Of a DNA stretch of 64,000 bases, positions 26,001-34,512 are shown in pieces. The notes beneath the pieces were generated by a model. The model was not told the DNA's origin. It saw only the letters and a program-made list of their open reading frames with translations, and ran no database searches. The number at the start of each line of letters is the position of its first letter. Position 1 is the stretch's first letter. The stretch comes from Polyangium fumosum (GTDB lineage Bacteria; Myxococcota_A; Polyangia; Polyangiales; Polyangiaceae): the NCBI RefSeq assembly GCF_005144585.1, contig NZ_SSMQ01000018.1, positions 62,001 to 126,000 on the forward strand, written 5' to 3'. The translations under genes were made by a program, and so were the position numbers.

Positions 26001-26798
26001 CACCAGTTCCACGTCGGCCACCTGCACCGCGCCCGCATGCTCGTCACGAACGCGCTGAACCTCGCGCGGCTCGTGGGCACGAACCTCGGCCGCGCCCTCG
26101 GGCAAGCGTTCCTCGGCGACGTGCACCTCGTCGAGGGCCACCTCGCCGACGCGCTTCTCTCGTACGAACGCGCCATCGAGCAGGGCTCGGGCCCGAACGG
26201 CGACGAGCAGGCCGTTTGCCTCGGTCTCCTCGGCCGCATGCACGTCACCGCGCTCCGGCGCGGCGATCCGCGCGAGGTGCGTCGGCTCGGGGAGGAGGCC
26301 ACCTCGCGCATCATCGTGTCGGGCCAGCGCGCGCTCCTGCTCGGCGCGCTCGAGCGGTTCGCCGAGTCGCTCGCCGAGGTCCGCCTCGGCGAGGATGCGG
26401 CGAGCGTACGAGCCCGGCACGAGGCGCTCGCGCATTCGCTCGGCACGGCGAACGGCGGCTTCTGGCCGCGGATCCCGGACCTCGACGCGCGCGCCGCGGG
26501 CATGCGCGCGCGCGACTACTGGCGGAGCAAACAGGCCCGCAGCCGGACCTCGGGTCAATGGAGCTTGCCCACGCAGGCGGTCTCGCCGTCGCGCCTCCTG
26601 ACGACGCGCGGACCACAGAATACAGCGGCGGCGGCCGTGGCGCCGACGGCGCAGGTGATGCCGAGCCGGACGGTGCTCGCGCCGGCGCCGCAATCGGTGG
26701 GGCTCCAAAGCACGGTGCCGCGCACGGGGCTCCTCGAAGCGCTGGCGACGGTGGAGGGGTTCGTCCCGGCGCTTTTCGAGGAGGAAGCGGGGACGTAA
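23088..26798 (+). CDS. Ser/Thr kinase fused to an AAA/NB-ARC-type ATPase and TPR region
   Basis: 1236 residues. Kinase domain 16-300: GEGGFGAV loop, Lys44 (ALKVF), catalytic loop HLDLKPSN (138-145), DFG (160-162), GYMAPE. The loop has Leu where most have Arg (non-RD). A linker leads to an ATPase (~325-640): Walker A GDAGIGKSRL near 348-357, Walker B LVAIEDLHWGD near 475-485. The C-terminal ~550 residues are helical repeats, with a low-complexity Thr/Pro/Ala tail. This architecture is typical of large myxobacterial one-component kinases. Start chosen at ATG 23088; GTG 23085, just before, is equally possible with AAGGG upstream. Confidence 0.9.
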   Translation: MEGDRWLERGTRVEDYTIEDLLGEGGFGAVFRARSDAGVPAALKVFKTTTAELTAERLISQQNEIEALLKLDHPSLIQLYGYGFVEGVGFYLAMELAAGETLDAYLERVGALDTLEAVRLMRKVAEALAHCHARGVLHLDLKPSNIVIVDPHEPRVKVLDFGLATLTSSWQPDDTRVTAGTVGYMAPECLRSGRARPDPRMDLYALGTILYELVSGKLPFEGRGQRTIMMNRTVGEMVPLREASPGAPPAIAALVDELLAQDPSQRPGSAAQLCARLKEIYYDTLRGAEPDVERGPQSTRAPPSVRTSMPPRHNTEEAAFVGRESELSLLASRVLGTTSRAAAPVVIVGDAGIGKSRLVSELLNVVEQDGAAVVIYARCRELSALMPYSPLREALSRVAAATRRKGITGALVQAAIDATNDEDAELLTALVPELGRGLGDADVRRTLLRPSSARRVAELVRRLVTRIAADLPVLVAIEDLHWGDEATLAVLEFLSGSLGGAKVFLLGTTRPPLRAAWRGVELMDLGPLDREENARLLAEFARGGDESILRELERHVPLLAAGNPLFGIQVIRNLEVEGFVGRTAFGTLCLGSRNLADYRAPDSITEALRRGVDSLMPESREVLGVAALLGRSFLRSDLRALGIFTLDRIDRALEEAETRCLVLDEPTSTSFVHDVVLEQLERRAVRADLRQHHLRIARQLERRGADPGTLARHLERAGETQSAADAYLTAALESPANDPGAGPKLHRAIELVATLPASPEQRRIQLVATAELVRQRCLLGGTEELHKLVERCTADTPAASAMLGAALARVHEVRGELAEARKHAEQSIATAGKEPALERHRCAATNVLGRVDLARGFVEQAARSLAVGSSLAEREGDLDELCHAQGLYGVALGRTGDLDGAEREIQAAAHLAEQLADPARLLGAWHACALLAEARYDWDLGVSSTAQLLAYAEEHKLGGHYLCTGTLYAGRHQFHVGHLHRARMLVTNALNLARLVGTNLGRALGQAFLGDVHLVEGHLADALLSYERAIEQGSGPNGDEQAVCLGLLGRMHVTALRRGDPREVRRLGEEATSRIIVSGQRALLLGALERFAESLAEVRLGEDAASVRARHEALAHSLGTANGGFWPRIPDLDARAAGMRARDYWRSKQARSRTSGQWSLPTQAVSPSRLLTTRGPQNTAAAAVAPTAQVMPSRTVLAPAPQSVGLQSTVPRTGLLEALATVEGFVPALFEEEAGT

Positions 26799-26849
26799 CG
26801 GTCCTGCCCCGACGTTGCCGCGCCTTTGCTTTCCGTGTACGCAGGACGG

Positions 26850-27899
26850 ATGATCAAAGCACAGGGCTACGCCGCGCAAAACGCACAGTCTGGCCTCGCG
26901 CCGTTCACGTTCGATCGGCGTGACCCCGGCGACCACGACGTCGTCATCAAGATCCTCTACTGCGGGGTCTGCCATTCCGACATTCATCAGGTCCGAGGCG
27001 AGTGGGGCAATTCGACGTTTCCCATGGTGCCGGGCCACGAGATCGTCGGCCGCGTGACCGGGACCGGCAAGGGCGTCACGAAGTTCCGCCAGGGAGATCT
27101 GGTCGGCGTCGGCTGCTTCGTCGATTCGTGCCGCGAATGTGGGAGCTGCAAAGAAGGCGTCGAGCAGTTCTGCGAGGGCGGGATGGTCCTCACGTACAAC
27201 GGCGTCGAGCGCGACGGCAAAACGCCGACGTTCGGCGGGTACGCGAGCACCATCGTGACGGACGAGAACTACGTGCTCCGCGTCCCGGAGGGCCTCGATC
27301 CCGCGGCCGCGGCGCCTCTGCTCTGCGCGGGCATCACGACCTATTCGCCGCTGCGGCACTGGAAGGTGAGCGCGGGGCAGCGGGTCGGCGTCGTCGGGCT
27401 CGGCGGACTCGGGCACATGGGCGTGAAGTTCGCCGCGTCGTTCGGCGCCGAGGTCACGGTGATCAGCACGTCGGCGCGGAAGGAAGCCGATGCGCGCCGG
27501 CTCGGCGCGAACCATTTCCTCGTGAGCAGCGATCCGAGCGCGCTCGCAAAGCAGGCGGGGTCGTTCGACTTCATCCTCGACACCGTCTCGGCGACGCACG
27601 ACGTCAATGCGCTCCTCGGCCTGCTCCGTCGCGACGGCACGATCGTGCTCGTGGGCGCGCCGGAGAAGCCGCTCCCCATCGGGGCGTTTGGCCTCGTCAT
27701 GGGGCGCAAGACGCTCGCGGGCTCCTTGATCGGCGGCATCAAGGAGACGCAGGAGATGCTCGACTATTGCGGCGAGAAGGGGATCACCTCCGACGTCGAG
27801 GTGATCCCGATGCAGCAGGTCAACGAGGCGTACGACCGGACCGTCAAAGGCGACGTTCGTTATCGCTTCGTCATCGACATGAAGAGCCTGTCCGTTTGA
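26850..27899 (+). CDS. Zinc-dependent alcohol dehydrogenase (cinnamyl-alcohol dehydrogenase / YahK type)
   Basis: 349 residues. Catalytic zinc ligands appear in YCGVCHSD and PGHEIVG and in PLLCAGITTYSP; the structural zinc site is CRECGSCKEGVEQFC. The Rossmann motif GLGGLGHMG and the following VISTSARKEADARRLGA match NADPH-dependent CAD-type enzymes, which reduce aldehydes to alcohols. The ATG at 26850 is preceded by AGGA. It stands alone between the kinase gene and purA, with which it is convergent (only 3 bases apart). The substrate cannot be inferred from context. Confidence 0.9.
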   Translation: MIKAQGYAAQNAQSGLAPFTFDRRDPGDHDVVIKILYCGVCHSDIHQVRGEWGNSTFPMVPGHEIVGRVTGTGKGVTKFRQGDLVGVGCFVDSCRECGSCKEGVEQFCEGGMVLTYNGVERDGKTPTFGGYASTIVTDENYVLRVPEGLDPAAAAPLLCAGITTYSPLRHWKVSAGQRVGVVGLGGLGHMGVKFAASFGAEVTVISTSARKEADARRLGANHFLVSSDPSALAKQAGSFDFILDTVSATHDVNALLGLLRRDGTIVLVGAPEKPLPIGAFGLVMGRKTLAGSLIGGIKETQEMLDYCGEKGITSDVEVIPMQQVNEAYDRTVKGDVRYRFVIDMKSLSV

Positions 27900-27902
27900 C
27901 CT

Positions 27903-29186
27903 TCAAGCAAATGCGTCCCTGAGGACGATCGTCTCGTCCCGCCGCGGCCCCACCGACACCAAGAACACCGGCACGCCGATCTCGGCTTCGAGGTAGCGCA
28001 CGTAGTCTTGCGCGGCCTGGGGCAGCTCTTTCATCGTCCGCGCGTGGGAGAGCGGCTCGCGCCAGCCCGGCCGCTTTTCGTACACGGGCTTCGCCGCTCC
28101 GACGTGCCGGATCGGCAGCTCCTTCGTGCGCCCCTCCGGCGTGTCGTACGCGACGCACACCTCGATCGAGTCGAGCCCCGAGAGCACGTCGAGCTTCGTC
28201 ACGGCGAGCCCGTCGAGCCCATTCACCCGCGCTGCATACCGAAGCGCCGGCAGGTCGAGCCAACCCGTTCGCCGCGGCCGACCCGTCACCGAGCCGAACT
28301 CGCCTCCCGCGACCCGCAGCCGCTCGCCGACATCGTCCGAGAGCTCCGTCGGGAAAGGCCCCTCGCCCACGCGCGTCGCGTAGCCCTTCGTGATCCCGAG
28401 GACCCGCTTGATCCGCGTCGGCCCCACGCCCGCGCCCACACACGCGCCGCCCGCCACCGCCGACGACGACGTCACGAACGGGTACGTCCCGTGATCCAGG
28501 TCGAGCAGCGTCCCCTGCGCGCCCTCGAACATCACGCGTTCGCCCTTCTGGATCGCATCGTTCGCGAGCACCGCCGTGTCCGCGAGGAGCGGGACGATCC
28601 GCGGCGCGAGCGCGCGAAGCTCCGTCATCATCGCGGACACCTCCGGCATCTCGCCGCCGAGCTCGCGCACCACCGGGCCCCACGCGCTCGCCGCCCGCGC
28701 GAGCTTCTGCGCGAGCCCGTCGAGATCCGCGAGATCCCCGACGCGGATCCCGCGCCGCGCCGCTTTGTCCTCGTAACACGGCCCGATGCCGCGCTTCGTC
28801 GTCCCGATCTTCTGCCCGTCCGTCGCGGCTGCCTCGCGCAGGCCGTCGACGAGCCGATGGTAGGGCAGGATGAGGTGCGCGAGGTCCGAGACGAAGAGCC
28901 GCCCGCGCGTCGCGTGGCCCTTCGCTTCGAGTACGTCGAGCTCCGACACGAGCACGGCCGGATCGACCACCATGCCCTGCGCCATGATGCATCGCGCCTG
29001 CGCCCGGAGAATCCCGCTCGGCACGAGCCGCACGACGATCTTGTCGTCGCCCACGACGAGCGTGTGCCCGGCGTTTGGCCCTCCGGCGAAGCGCACGACC
29101 ACGTCCGCGCTCTCCGTGTACAGGTCGACGATCTTGCCTTTTCCCTCGTCCCCCCACTGGGCGCCGACGATCACGACCGCGGACAT
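27903..29186 (-). CDS. purA: Adenylosuccinate synthetase
   Basis: 427 residues, the standard length. The N terminus VVIVGAQWGDEGKGKIVDLY contains the GTP-binding and catalytic segment; GIGPCYEDKAAR and MFEGAQGTLLDLDHGTYPFV are further signatures. It joins IMP and aspartate with GTP to make adenylosuccinate, the first committed step to AMP. The ATG at 29186 follows AAGGAGG. The gene is divergent from the 29259 membrane protein. Confidence 0.98.
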   Translation of the reverse strand: MSAVVIVGAQWGDEGKGKIVDLYTESADVVVRFAGGPNAGHTLVVGDDKIVVRLVPSGILRAQARCIMAQGMVVDPAVLVSELDVLEAKGHATRGRLFVSDLAHLILPYHRLVDGLREAAATDGQKIGTTKRGIGPCYEDKAARRGIRVGDLADLDGLAQKLARAASAWGPVVRELGGEMPEVSAMMTELRALAPRIVPLLADTAVLANDAIQKGERVMFEGAQGTLLDLDHGTYPFVTSSSAVAGGACVGAGVGPTRIKRVLGITKGYATRVGEGPFPTELSDDVGERLRVAGGEFGSVTGRPRRTGWLDLPALRYAARVNGLDGLAVTKLDVLSGLDSIEVCVAYDTPEGRTKELPIRHVGAAKPVYEKRPGWREPLSHARTMKELPQAAQDYVRYLEAEIGVPVFLVSVGPRRDETIVLRDAFA

Positions 29187-29258
29187 CCGGCCTCCTTGCG
29201 TGCTGCTCGGTCCGTCACGAGCCGGAACGTTAGTACACTCCCCGCAGCCGTCCCACCC

Positions 29259-30281
29259 ATGAGCCGCTCGATCGTCCCGATCCCGCCCGGGCTCCGCCTC
29301 CTCGCGCTCCCCACCTGCCGGGACGTCGCGCTCGTGGCCGCGCTCGTCACCTCGGTCTCGGTCGCCGCGGGCCTCGTCCGTTCGATGCCGCTCCTCCTCG
29401 CGCCGAGCGTGCCCGCGCGGCTCGGCTTGCCGTTTGCCCGCGCCGCGCTCGCCGTCTCGCTCGAAGTCGCCCTCGTGCTCGCCCCTCCCCTCGGCGCGGC
29501 GCTCGCGGCGGCTCGGCTCGTCGATCGCGGCGAGGCGCGCGCCGTCTTCGCCCTGGGCGCTTCGCCGCGATCGCTTGTCGCTTCGGCCCTTCCCGTTTGG
29601 CTCCTCGTGTTCGTCCTGTCCGCCCTCGCCTCGCTCGCGTGGGGCCTCGAAGCCGAAGCGCCCGGCCGGCTCGCCTCGCGCCTCCTCGCGGACGGCCGCG
29701 CCGCCTGCGTCGATCGAGCCGCGCGGGATCCCCAAGTCCCGCACGCCGCGACGGTCCCGATGGCCGAGGCCACCTGGATCTGCTTGCCCGGCGAGCCCCC
29801 GCGCCTCGTCATGAGCCCTTCCCTCCTCGGCGGCTCCGCGCTCGCGGCGCGCTCGATCGAGCTCTCCGCCGATACGGCTTCCCTCGTGGCCGACGACCTC
29901 GTCCTTGCTTTGCCCTCGAACGAGACGACCGGCCCCATGACCGTCCGTGTCGCCCGCGCCTCGGTCCGCGGCCTCCTGCCCCTCGGCCGCCCCTCGAACC
30001 TCCGCGCCCCCGTGCGGGCTGTGCTCCTCGGCGCGACGTCGGCGGCGAGCGCCCTGCTCACGAGCCTCGCCGTGCTCGCCTCCTCGATCCGCGGCCGCGC
30101 GCTCGCCCTTTTCGTCGGCCTCTCTGGCCCGGCGCTCGCGCTCCTCGTCCTTTCGGCGCTCGAACGCGAAAGGAGCCCGCTCCTCGCTTATGGCCTCGTC
30201 CCTGCGCTCGGCCTGCTCGGTCCGCTCCTGGCGGCCCGGTTCGCGCGAATTCTCGCATCACGCCGCGCCCCGGGCGCATGA
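29259..30281 (+). CDS. Multi-pass inner-membrane protein (remote LptF/LptG-like layout)
   Basis: 340 residues, about 70% Ala, Leu, Arg, Pro and Val. About six hydrophobic segments: three in the first ~130 residues, a periplasm-sized domain with two Cys (AACVDRAARD, ATWICLPGEP) at about 145-245, and three near the end. This 3 + soluble domain + 3 layout resembles LptF/LptG permeases, and LVDRGEARAVFALGASPRSL resembles their first coupling loop. I judge this a remote resemblance only. It precedes tatA by 144 bases. Confidence 0.55.
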   Translation: MSRSIVPIPPGLRLLALPTCRDVALVAALVTSVSVAAGLVRSMPLLLAPSVPARLGLPFARAALAVSLEVALVLAPPLGAALAAARLVDRGEARAVFALGASPRSLVASALPVWLLVFVLSALASLAWGLEAEAPGRLASRLLADGRAACVDRAARDPQVPHAATVPMAEATWICLPGEPPRLVMSPSLLGGSALAARSIELSADTASLVADDLVLALPSNETTGPMTVRVARASVRGLLPLGRPSNLRAPVRAVLLGATSAASALLTSLAVLASSIRGRALALFVGLSGPALALLVLSALERERSPLLAYGLVPALGLLGPLLAARFARILASRRAPGA

Positions 30282-30425
30282 CGAAAGAAGACGGCGGATC
30301 CAGCGACCCGCGTCCCCTTCACCCGCGATCCTGCGGCCTTGGCGTCCATTGCCGGAGGCGCCCGAGGATGGTACGGGTGGAGTGGACGCGGGAAGCTCGA
30401 CGCTTCCCCGGGCAGGAGCACGACC

Positions 30426-30629
30426 ATGGGCCGACTGAGCATCACCGAACTCCTTCTCATCCTGGGCGTCGCTCTGCTCTTGTTCGGCGCCGGGCGCATC
30501 TCCGACATCGGCAAGGGCCTCGGCGAGGGCATCCGAAACTTCAAGAAGGGCCTCAAGGACGAGGACCAACCCCCGCCGAAGCAGCTCCCGAAGAAGGACG
30601 AAGAGGGCGGCGAGAAGTCGACGTCGTAG
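30426..30629 (+). CDS. tatA: Twin-arginine translocase subunit TatA/E
   Basis: 67 residues. One N-terminal membrane helix (LLLILGVALLLFGAGRI), the FGAGRISDIGKGLGEG hinge and an amphipathic helix (IRNFKKGLKDE) are classic TatA. The tail is charged. It forms the pore that exports folded proteins with twin-arginine signals. No tatB or tatC follows. GGAGC lies 6 bases before the ATG. A likely substrate, with RRNFLRW at its N terminus, is encoded 9.5 kb downstream at 39991. Confidence 0.93.
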   Translation: MGRLSITELLLILGVALLLFGAGRISDIGKGLGEGIRNFKKGLKDEDQPPPKQLPKKDEEGGEKSTS

Positions 30630-30669
30630 GCGCGTCGGCCCGCGATCTTTCTTTCCAGGCGGGGGGTTC

Positions 30670-30704
30670 GGGGGCGGCGCTCGGCTGGTCCGAGCGGAGC
30701 CCCC
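30670..30704 (+). terminator. Strong GC hairpin after tatA
   Basis: GGGGGC and GCCCCC enclose a second stem (CGCTCGG/CCGAGCG) with a 5-base loop and a two-base internal mismatch. It lies 40 bases after the tatA stop. No T tract follows, as is common in very GC-rich genomes, so termination is likely but not certain. Confidence 0.45.
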
Positions 30705-30776
30705 GAGCGTTGGCCGAGGCGGCCGCGTAGCGCGTGGTCGACGCGGACGCCCCGAGGCCTATACTCGGGGAATCGT

Positions 30777-33700
30777 ATGAAGATCCTCGAGCGTCTCGGG
30801 AAGATCGGCATCGCGTTTGCCACGTTCGCCATCGCTGCGTTTTTCGCGGTGCAGTTCGGGGCGGGCGGTCTGTGGCGCGGATTCGAACCCGCCCTCGCCG
30901 TGACGGGCGGCAGCCCCACGACGAAAGCGCCCTACGATTTGACGCGGCTCGAAGCCGTCAACGAGACGCTCAAGCTCATCCGCGACAAGTACGTCGAGCC
31001 CGGACGGGTCAAGCCGAAAGAGATGCTTCTTTCGGCTTTGAACTATGTCCAGCGTGACGTCGCCCAGGTGATCGTCGTGAACGACGATCCGAACGAGGTG
31101 ACCGTCCGCGTCGAGACGGCGGAGAAGAAGTTCCGCATCGACAACGTGCAGGGCCCCTGGGACGTATCGGCGCGCCTGCGCGAGGTCTTCGCGTTCCTCC
31201 AGAAAAACCTGCGCGGCACCGAGGTCGATCTGCGCGAGGTCGAGTACGCGGCGTGCAACGGCATGCTCCACACGCTCGACCCGCACTCGGTCTTTTTGAG
31301 CCCCGAGGCCTACAAGGAGATGAACCTCTCCACGTCGGGCCATTTCGGCGGCCTCGGCATCGTGATCTCGATCCGCGATCAGGTCCTCACCGTGATCAAC
31401 CCCATGCCGGACACGCCGGCGGGGCGCGCGGGCATCAAGCGTCACGATCGGATCGTCAAGATCAACAACGAGTCGACGCTCAACATGCCGCTCGACGACG
31501 CCGTACGCCGCCTGCGCGGCGACCCCGGGACGAAGGTCACGGTGTGGGTCACGCGTGACGGCGAGCAAGGCTGGCAGACGCCAAAGCCCTACGATCTCGT
31601 GCGTGAGGTCATCAAGGTCCGCTCCATCGAGTCGCGCCCGCTCGAGGCCTCGGGCATCGGCTACGTGCGCATCAAGAACTTCCAGGCGACGACGTCGACG
31701 GAGCTCGACCTCGCGCTCGACGATCTGCGAACCAAGGGCTCGCTGAAGGGCCTCGTGCTCGACCTGCGCGGCAACCCGGGCGGCCTGCTCGATCAGGCCA
31801 CGCGCGTCGCCGACAAGTTCCTCGCCGACGGCGTCATCGTCTCCACCGTGGGCGCCTCCGAGGGCCGCGACGAGAAGAAGGCCAAGAGCCCCGGCACCGA
31901 GCCTACGTACCCCATCGTCGTCCTCGTCAACGGCAACTCCGCCAGCGCGAGCGAGATCGTCGCGGGCGCGCTGAAGAACCACGATCGCGCGGTCATCGTC
32001 GGCTCGACGACGTTCGGCAAGGGCAGCGTGCAGCTCGTCTTCCCCGACGTCACGCCGGAGAAGGCCGCGCTCAAGCTCACGATCGCGCAGTACCTCACGC
32101 CCGGCGACGTCTCGATCCAGGGCGTCGGCGTCACGCCCGACATCGAGCTCGATCCGATGACGGTCGACGAGCTCGAGATGGATCTCACGATCCAGAAGGA
32201 CGGCCTGCGCGAGCGTGATCTCTCGGCGCACCTGACGAACGGCAAGGCCCAGCCCGGGTCGAAGCCGCGCGAGGTCGTGCGCTACCAGCTCACGAGCACC
32301 GAGCGCGAGGACATGCGCGAGCGTGGCGGCGAGACCGACGACGACTTCCGCGTGGACTTCCCGATCCGCTTCGCGCGTGACCTCGCGCAGCGCATGCCCC
32401 CCGGCGCCGCGCGCAACACGCAGATCGACGCCTCGCGCGACTACATTGAGAAGGCGCGCAAGGACGAGCTCGACAAGGTCGCCGCGGAGCTGTCGAAGCT
32501 CGGCTACGACTGGTCCGACGCACCCGAGGGCGCGCAGGGCCCGGCGAAGAGCGACCTCGAAGTGAAGGTCGAGACCGACCGCGCAAACAACGAGGTGACG
32601 GCGGGCGAGCCCATGAACCTCTCGGTCACGGTGAAGAACAACGGCAAGCAGCCGATCTATCGCCTGCGCGCCTCCACCGAGAGCGACAGCGGCTACCTCG
32701 ACGGCAAGGAGCTCGTCTTCGGCAAGATCGCGCCCGGCCAGAGCAAGACCTCGAAGGCGCCGCTCGGCTGGTGCGAGGTCGAAGGCCGCAAGGTCGGCAC
32801 GACGAAGCCGCGCCTCGCGAACCAGAAGCGCATCTGCAAGATCCCAATGGACGCGCTGAGCCGCGCCGACGGCGTGAAGGTGAAGTTCGAGGCCGCGGGT
32901 GGCTTCGAGCCCACGCCGGCCGAGTTCCGCCCGACGATCCGCGCCCTCGAGCGCCCGCTCTTCCAGTACGCCTACCAGATCGTCGACGACCGCAGCGGCA
33001 ACGGCGACGGCCGTATCCAGCGCGGCGAGGGCGTGTCGATGTACCTGACCGTGAAGAACGTCGGCAAGGGCCGCTCGTTCGAGACGCAGGCGAACATCGC
33101 GAACCTCTCGGGCGAGGGCCTGCTCCTGCGCGCCGGCCGGTTCGACATCTCGAACATGAACCCCGGCGACGTGCGCAAGGTGGTCTTCACGTTCGACGTG
33201 CAGCCCGAGCTGCAAGACACCGAAGCCACGCTGAGCCTGTCCGTCGGCGATCGCGACCTGCGCGAGGTCGCCACGGAGAAGGTGAAGATCCCCGTCGGCA
33301 GCCCGATCACGATCGCGAAGGCCACGGGCACGGCGAAGGCCGGCCTGCAGGGCGCGACGTTGTACGCGACGGCGGACGCGAACGGGCTCGTCTTCGGCAA
33401 GCTGCGGCCCGGCGAGACCGTGGCGATCACCGGCAAGGTGAGCGACTTCTACAAGGTCGACCTCGGTTCGAGTCGCTTCGCCTTCGTGCTCGCCGCGGAG
33501 ACAGCGCAGGGCAGCGGCGCCGCGTCCGTCACGCCGTCCTTCGAGGACGTCTACTCGAAGGCGCCGCCGACGCTCGACGTGAGCGCCTCGGCCATGGCCA
33601 CGCGCGACGAGAAGGTGAAGATCACGGGCGCCGCCTCCGACGGCGAGCGCTTGCTCGACCTCTACGTCTTCGTTGGTTCGCGCAAGCTCTACTACAAGTC

Positions 33701-33926
33701 GAACCGCGACGGCGCCGACCCCAAGAAGGCGACGTTCGAGTTCGATGCGCCGCTCCGGCCGGGCGTGAACGTCATCACGGTCGTCGCGCGTGAGAACTCG
33801 GACACGATGACGCGCCGCACGCTCGTCGTGCGCAAGGATGGCGCCGACGGCACGATCCTGAAGACGCCGAAGACGGACGATCCGGTCGCCGAGTGGCTCG
33901 GCGAAGCGGCGCTCCCCGAGGATTGA
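30777..33926 (+). CDS. Large S41 (C-terminal-processing type) protease with extra C-terminal domains
   Basis: 1049 residues. One N-terminal membrane anchor (IGIAFATFAIAAFFAVQF); a PDZ domain at about 185-260 (GGLGIVISIRDQVLTVINPM); then the S41 core with VNGNSASASEIVAGAL (catalytic Ser near 390) and STTFGKGSVQ (catalytic Lys near 414). The family usually ends near 500. Here ~500 more residues follow: two CARDB-like domains (AGEPMNLSVTVKNNGKQPIY, QRGEGVSMYLTVKNVGKGRS), an SH3-like segment (FGKLRPGETVAITGKVSDFY) and an Ig-like end. It probably processes or degrades periplasmic proteins. Confidence 0.9.
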   Translation: MKILERLGKIGIAFATFAIAAFFAVQFGAGGLWRGFEPALAVTGGSPTTKAPYDLTRLEAVNETLKLIRDKYVEPGRVKPKEMLLSALNYVQRDVAQVIVVNDDPNEVTVRVETAEKKFRIDNVQGPWDVSARLREVFAFLQKNLRGTEVDLREVEYAACNGMLHTLDPHSVFLSPEAYKEMNLSTSGHFGGLGIVISIRDQVLTVINPMPDTPAGRAGIKRHDRIVKINNESTLNMPLDDAVRRLRGDPGTKVTVWVTRDGEQGWQTPKPYDLVREVIKVRSIESRPLEASGIGYVRIKNFQATTSTELDLALDDLRTKGSLKGLVLDLRGNPGGLLDQATRVADKFLADGVIVSTVGASEGRDEKKAKSPGTEPTYPIVVLVNGNSASASEIVAGALKNHDRAVIVGSTTFGKGSVQLVFPDVTPEKAALKLTIAQYLTPGDVSIQGVGVTPDIELDPMTVDELEMDLTIQKDGLRERDLSAHLTNGKAQPGSKPREVVRYQLTSTEREDMRERGGETDDDFRVDFPIRFARDLAQRMPPGAARNTQIDASRDYIEKARKDELDKVAAELSKLGYDWSDAPEGAQGPAKSDLEVKVETDRANNEVTAGEPMNLSVTVKNNGKQPIYRLRASTESDSGYLDGKELVFGKIAPGQSKTSKAPLGWCEVEGRKVGTTKPRLANQKRICKIPMDALSRADGVKVKFEAAGGFEPTPAEFRPTIRALERPLFQYAYQIVDDRSGNGDGRIQRGEGVSMYLTVKNVGKGRSFETQANIANLSGEGLLLRAGRFDISNMNPGDVRKVVFTFDVQPELQDTEATLSLSVGDRDLREVATEKVKIPVGSPITIAKATGTAKAGLQGATLYATADANGLVFGKLRPGETVAITGKVSDFYKVDLGSSRFAFVLAAETAQGSGAASVTPSFEDVYSKAPPTLDVSASAMATRDEKVKITGAASDGERLLDLYVFVGSRKLYYKSNRDGADPKKATFEFDAPLRPGVNVITVVARENSDTMTRRTLVVRKDGADGTILKTPKTDDPVAEWLGEAALPED

Positions 33927-33960
33927 CCCCCGAGAATCACCCCGAGTACGTTGGTCTGTC

Positions 33961-34449
33961 GTGGGACTTCTAGCCTGGCTCGGCCTCAAGCGAGGGGACA
34001 CGTATCCGAACGTGGACGCGCTCCTCGCGGAGCTGCGCCGCGCCCTGCCTGACGACGAGAGCGTCGTCCTTCGTTACATCGCTGCGGTGGTCGTCCTGCT
34101 CGGCAAGGTCGCGGGCGTGGACGGCCGCCTCACCGAGGGGGAAGAACAAACGCTCCGCGGCCTGCTCGCGCACATCGAGGGCTTGTCCCCCGAGGCGATC
34201 GAGGCCGTCACGCACGCCCTCAAGGGCAAGCTTCCGGCGCTGCGCGACGAAGAGCTCGCGCTCTGCGTGCGTGAGCTCAAGACTCTCTGCGACGGCCGCG
34301 AGCGCGTCGAGGTGATCCGGCTCCTCGCCAAGGTCGCGGTGGCGGATGGAAGGCTCTCGCCCGCCGAGCGCGCGGAGCTGCACCACGTCGCCGCGGATCT
34401 CGGCGTGCCCGAGAGCGAGCTCGCCGCCGTCGAGGAAGAAGTCGGCTGA
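33961..34449 (+). CDS. TerB-like (DjlA N-terminal type) protein
   Basis: 162 residues from a GTG. Two copies of the TerB-type helical motif with metal-binding acids are visible: AGVDGRLTEGEEQTLRGLL (about 55-73) and VADGRLSPAERAELHHVA (about 130-147). TerB-like domains are found in tellurite-resistance proteins and DnaJ-like co-chaperones and may sense metals or membrane stress. It lies 34 bases after the S41 protease gene and is probably co-transcribed with it. The ribosome site is weak. Confidence 0.75.
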   Translation: MGLLAWLGLKRGDTYPNVDALLAELRRALPDDESVVLRYIAAVVVLLGKVAGVDGRLTEGEEQTLRGLLAHIEGLSPEAIEAVTHALKGKLPALRDEELALCVRELKTLCDGRERVEVIRLLAKVAVADGRLSPAERAELHHVAADLGVPESELAAVEEEVG

Positions 34450-34465
34450 TGCTTCGCGCGCGTCT

Positions 34466-34489
34466 CCCCTCTCCCGCGAGGGAGAGGGG
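34466..34489. terminator. Perfect 10-bp hairpin between convergent genes
   Basis: CCCCTCTCCC and GGGAGAGGGG pair perfectly around a GCGA tetraloop. It lies 17 bases after the TerB-like gene and 24 bases beyond the end of the convergent membrane-protein gene. No T tail follows on either strand. A bidirectional terminator is the most likely role. Confidence 0.55.
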
Positions 34490-34512
34490 TTCGGCGTGAG
34501 GGCGTCGTTCCG

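Noticed and set aside
29171-30061. A 296-codon minus-strand frame over the membrane-protein gene
   Set aside because: No motif and Ala/Arg/Ser-rich composition. The plus-strand frame has regular membrane segments and a plausible start.
30759-34001. A 1080-codon minus-strand frame
   Set aside because: It lies antisense to the S41 protease, whose catalytic motifs are certain, and it has an Arg/Leu/Asp-rich, motif-free composition.
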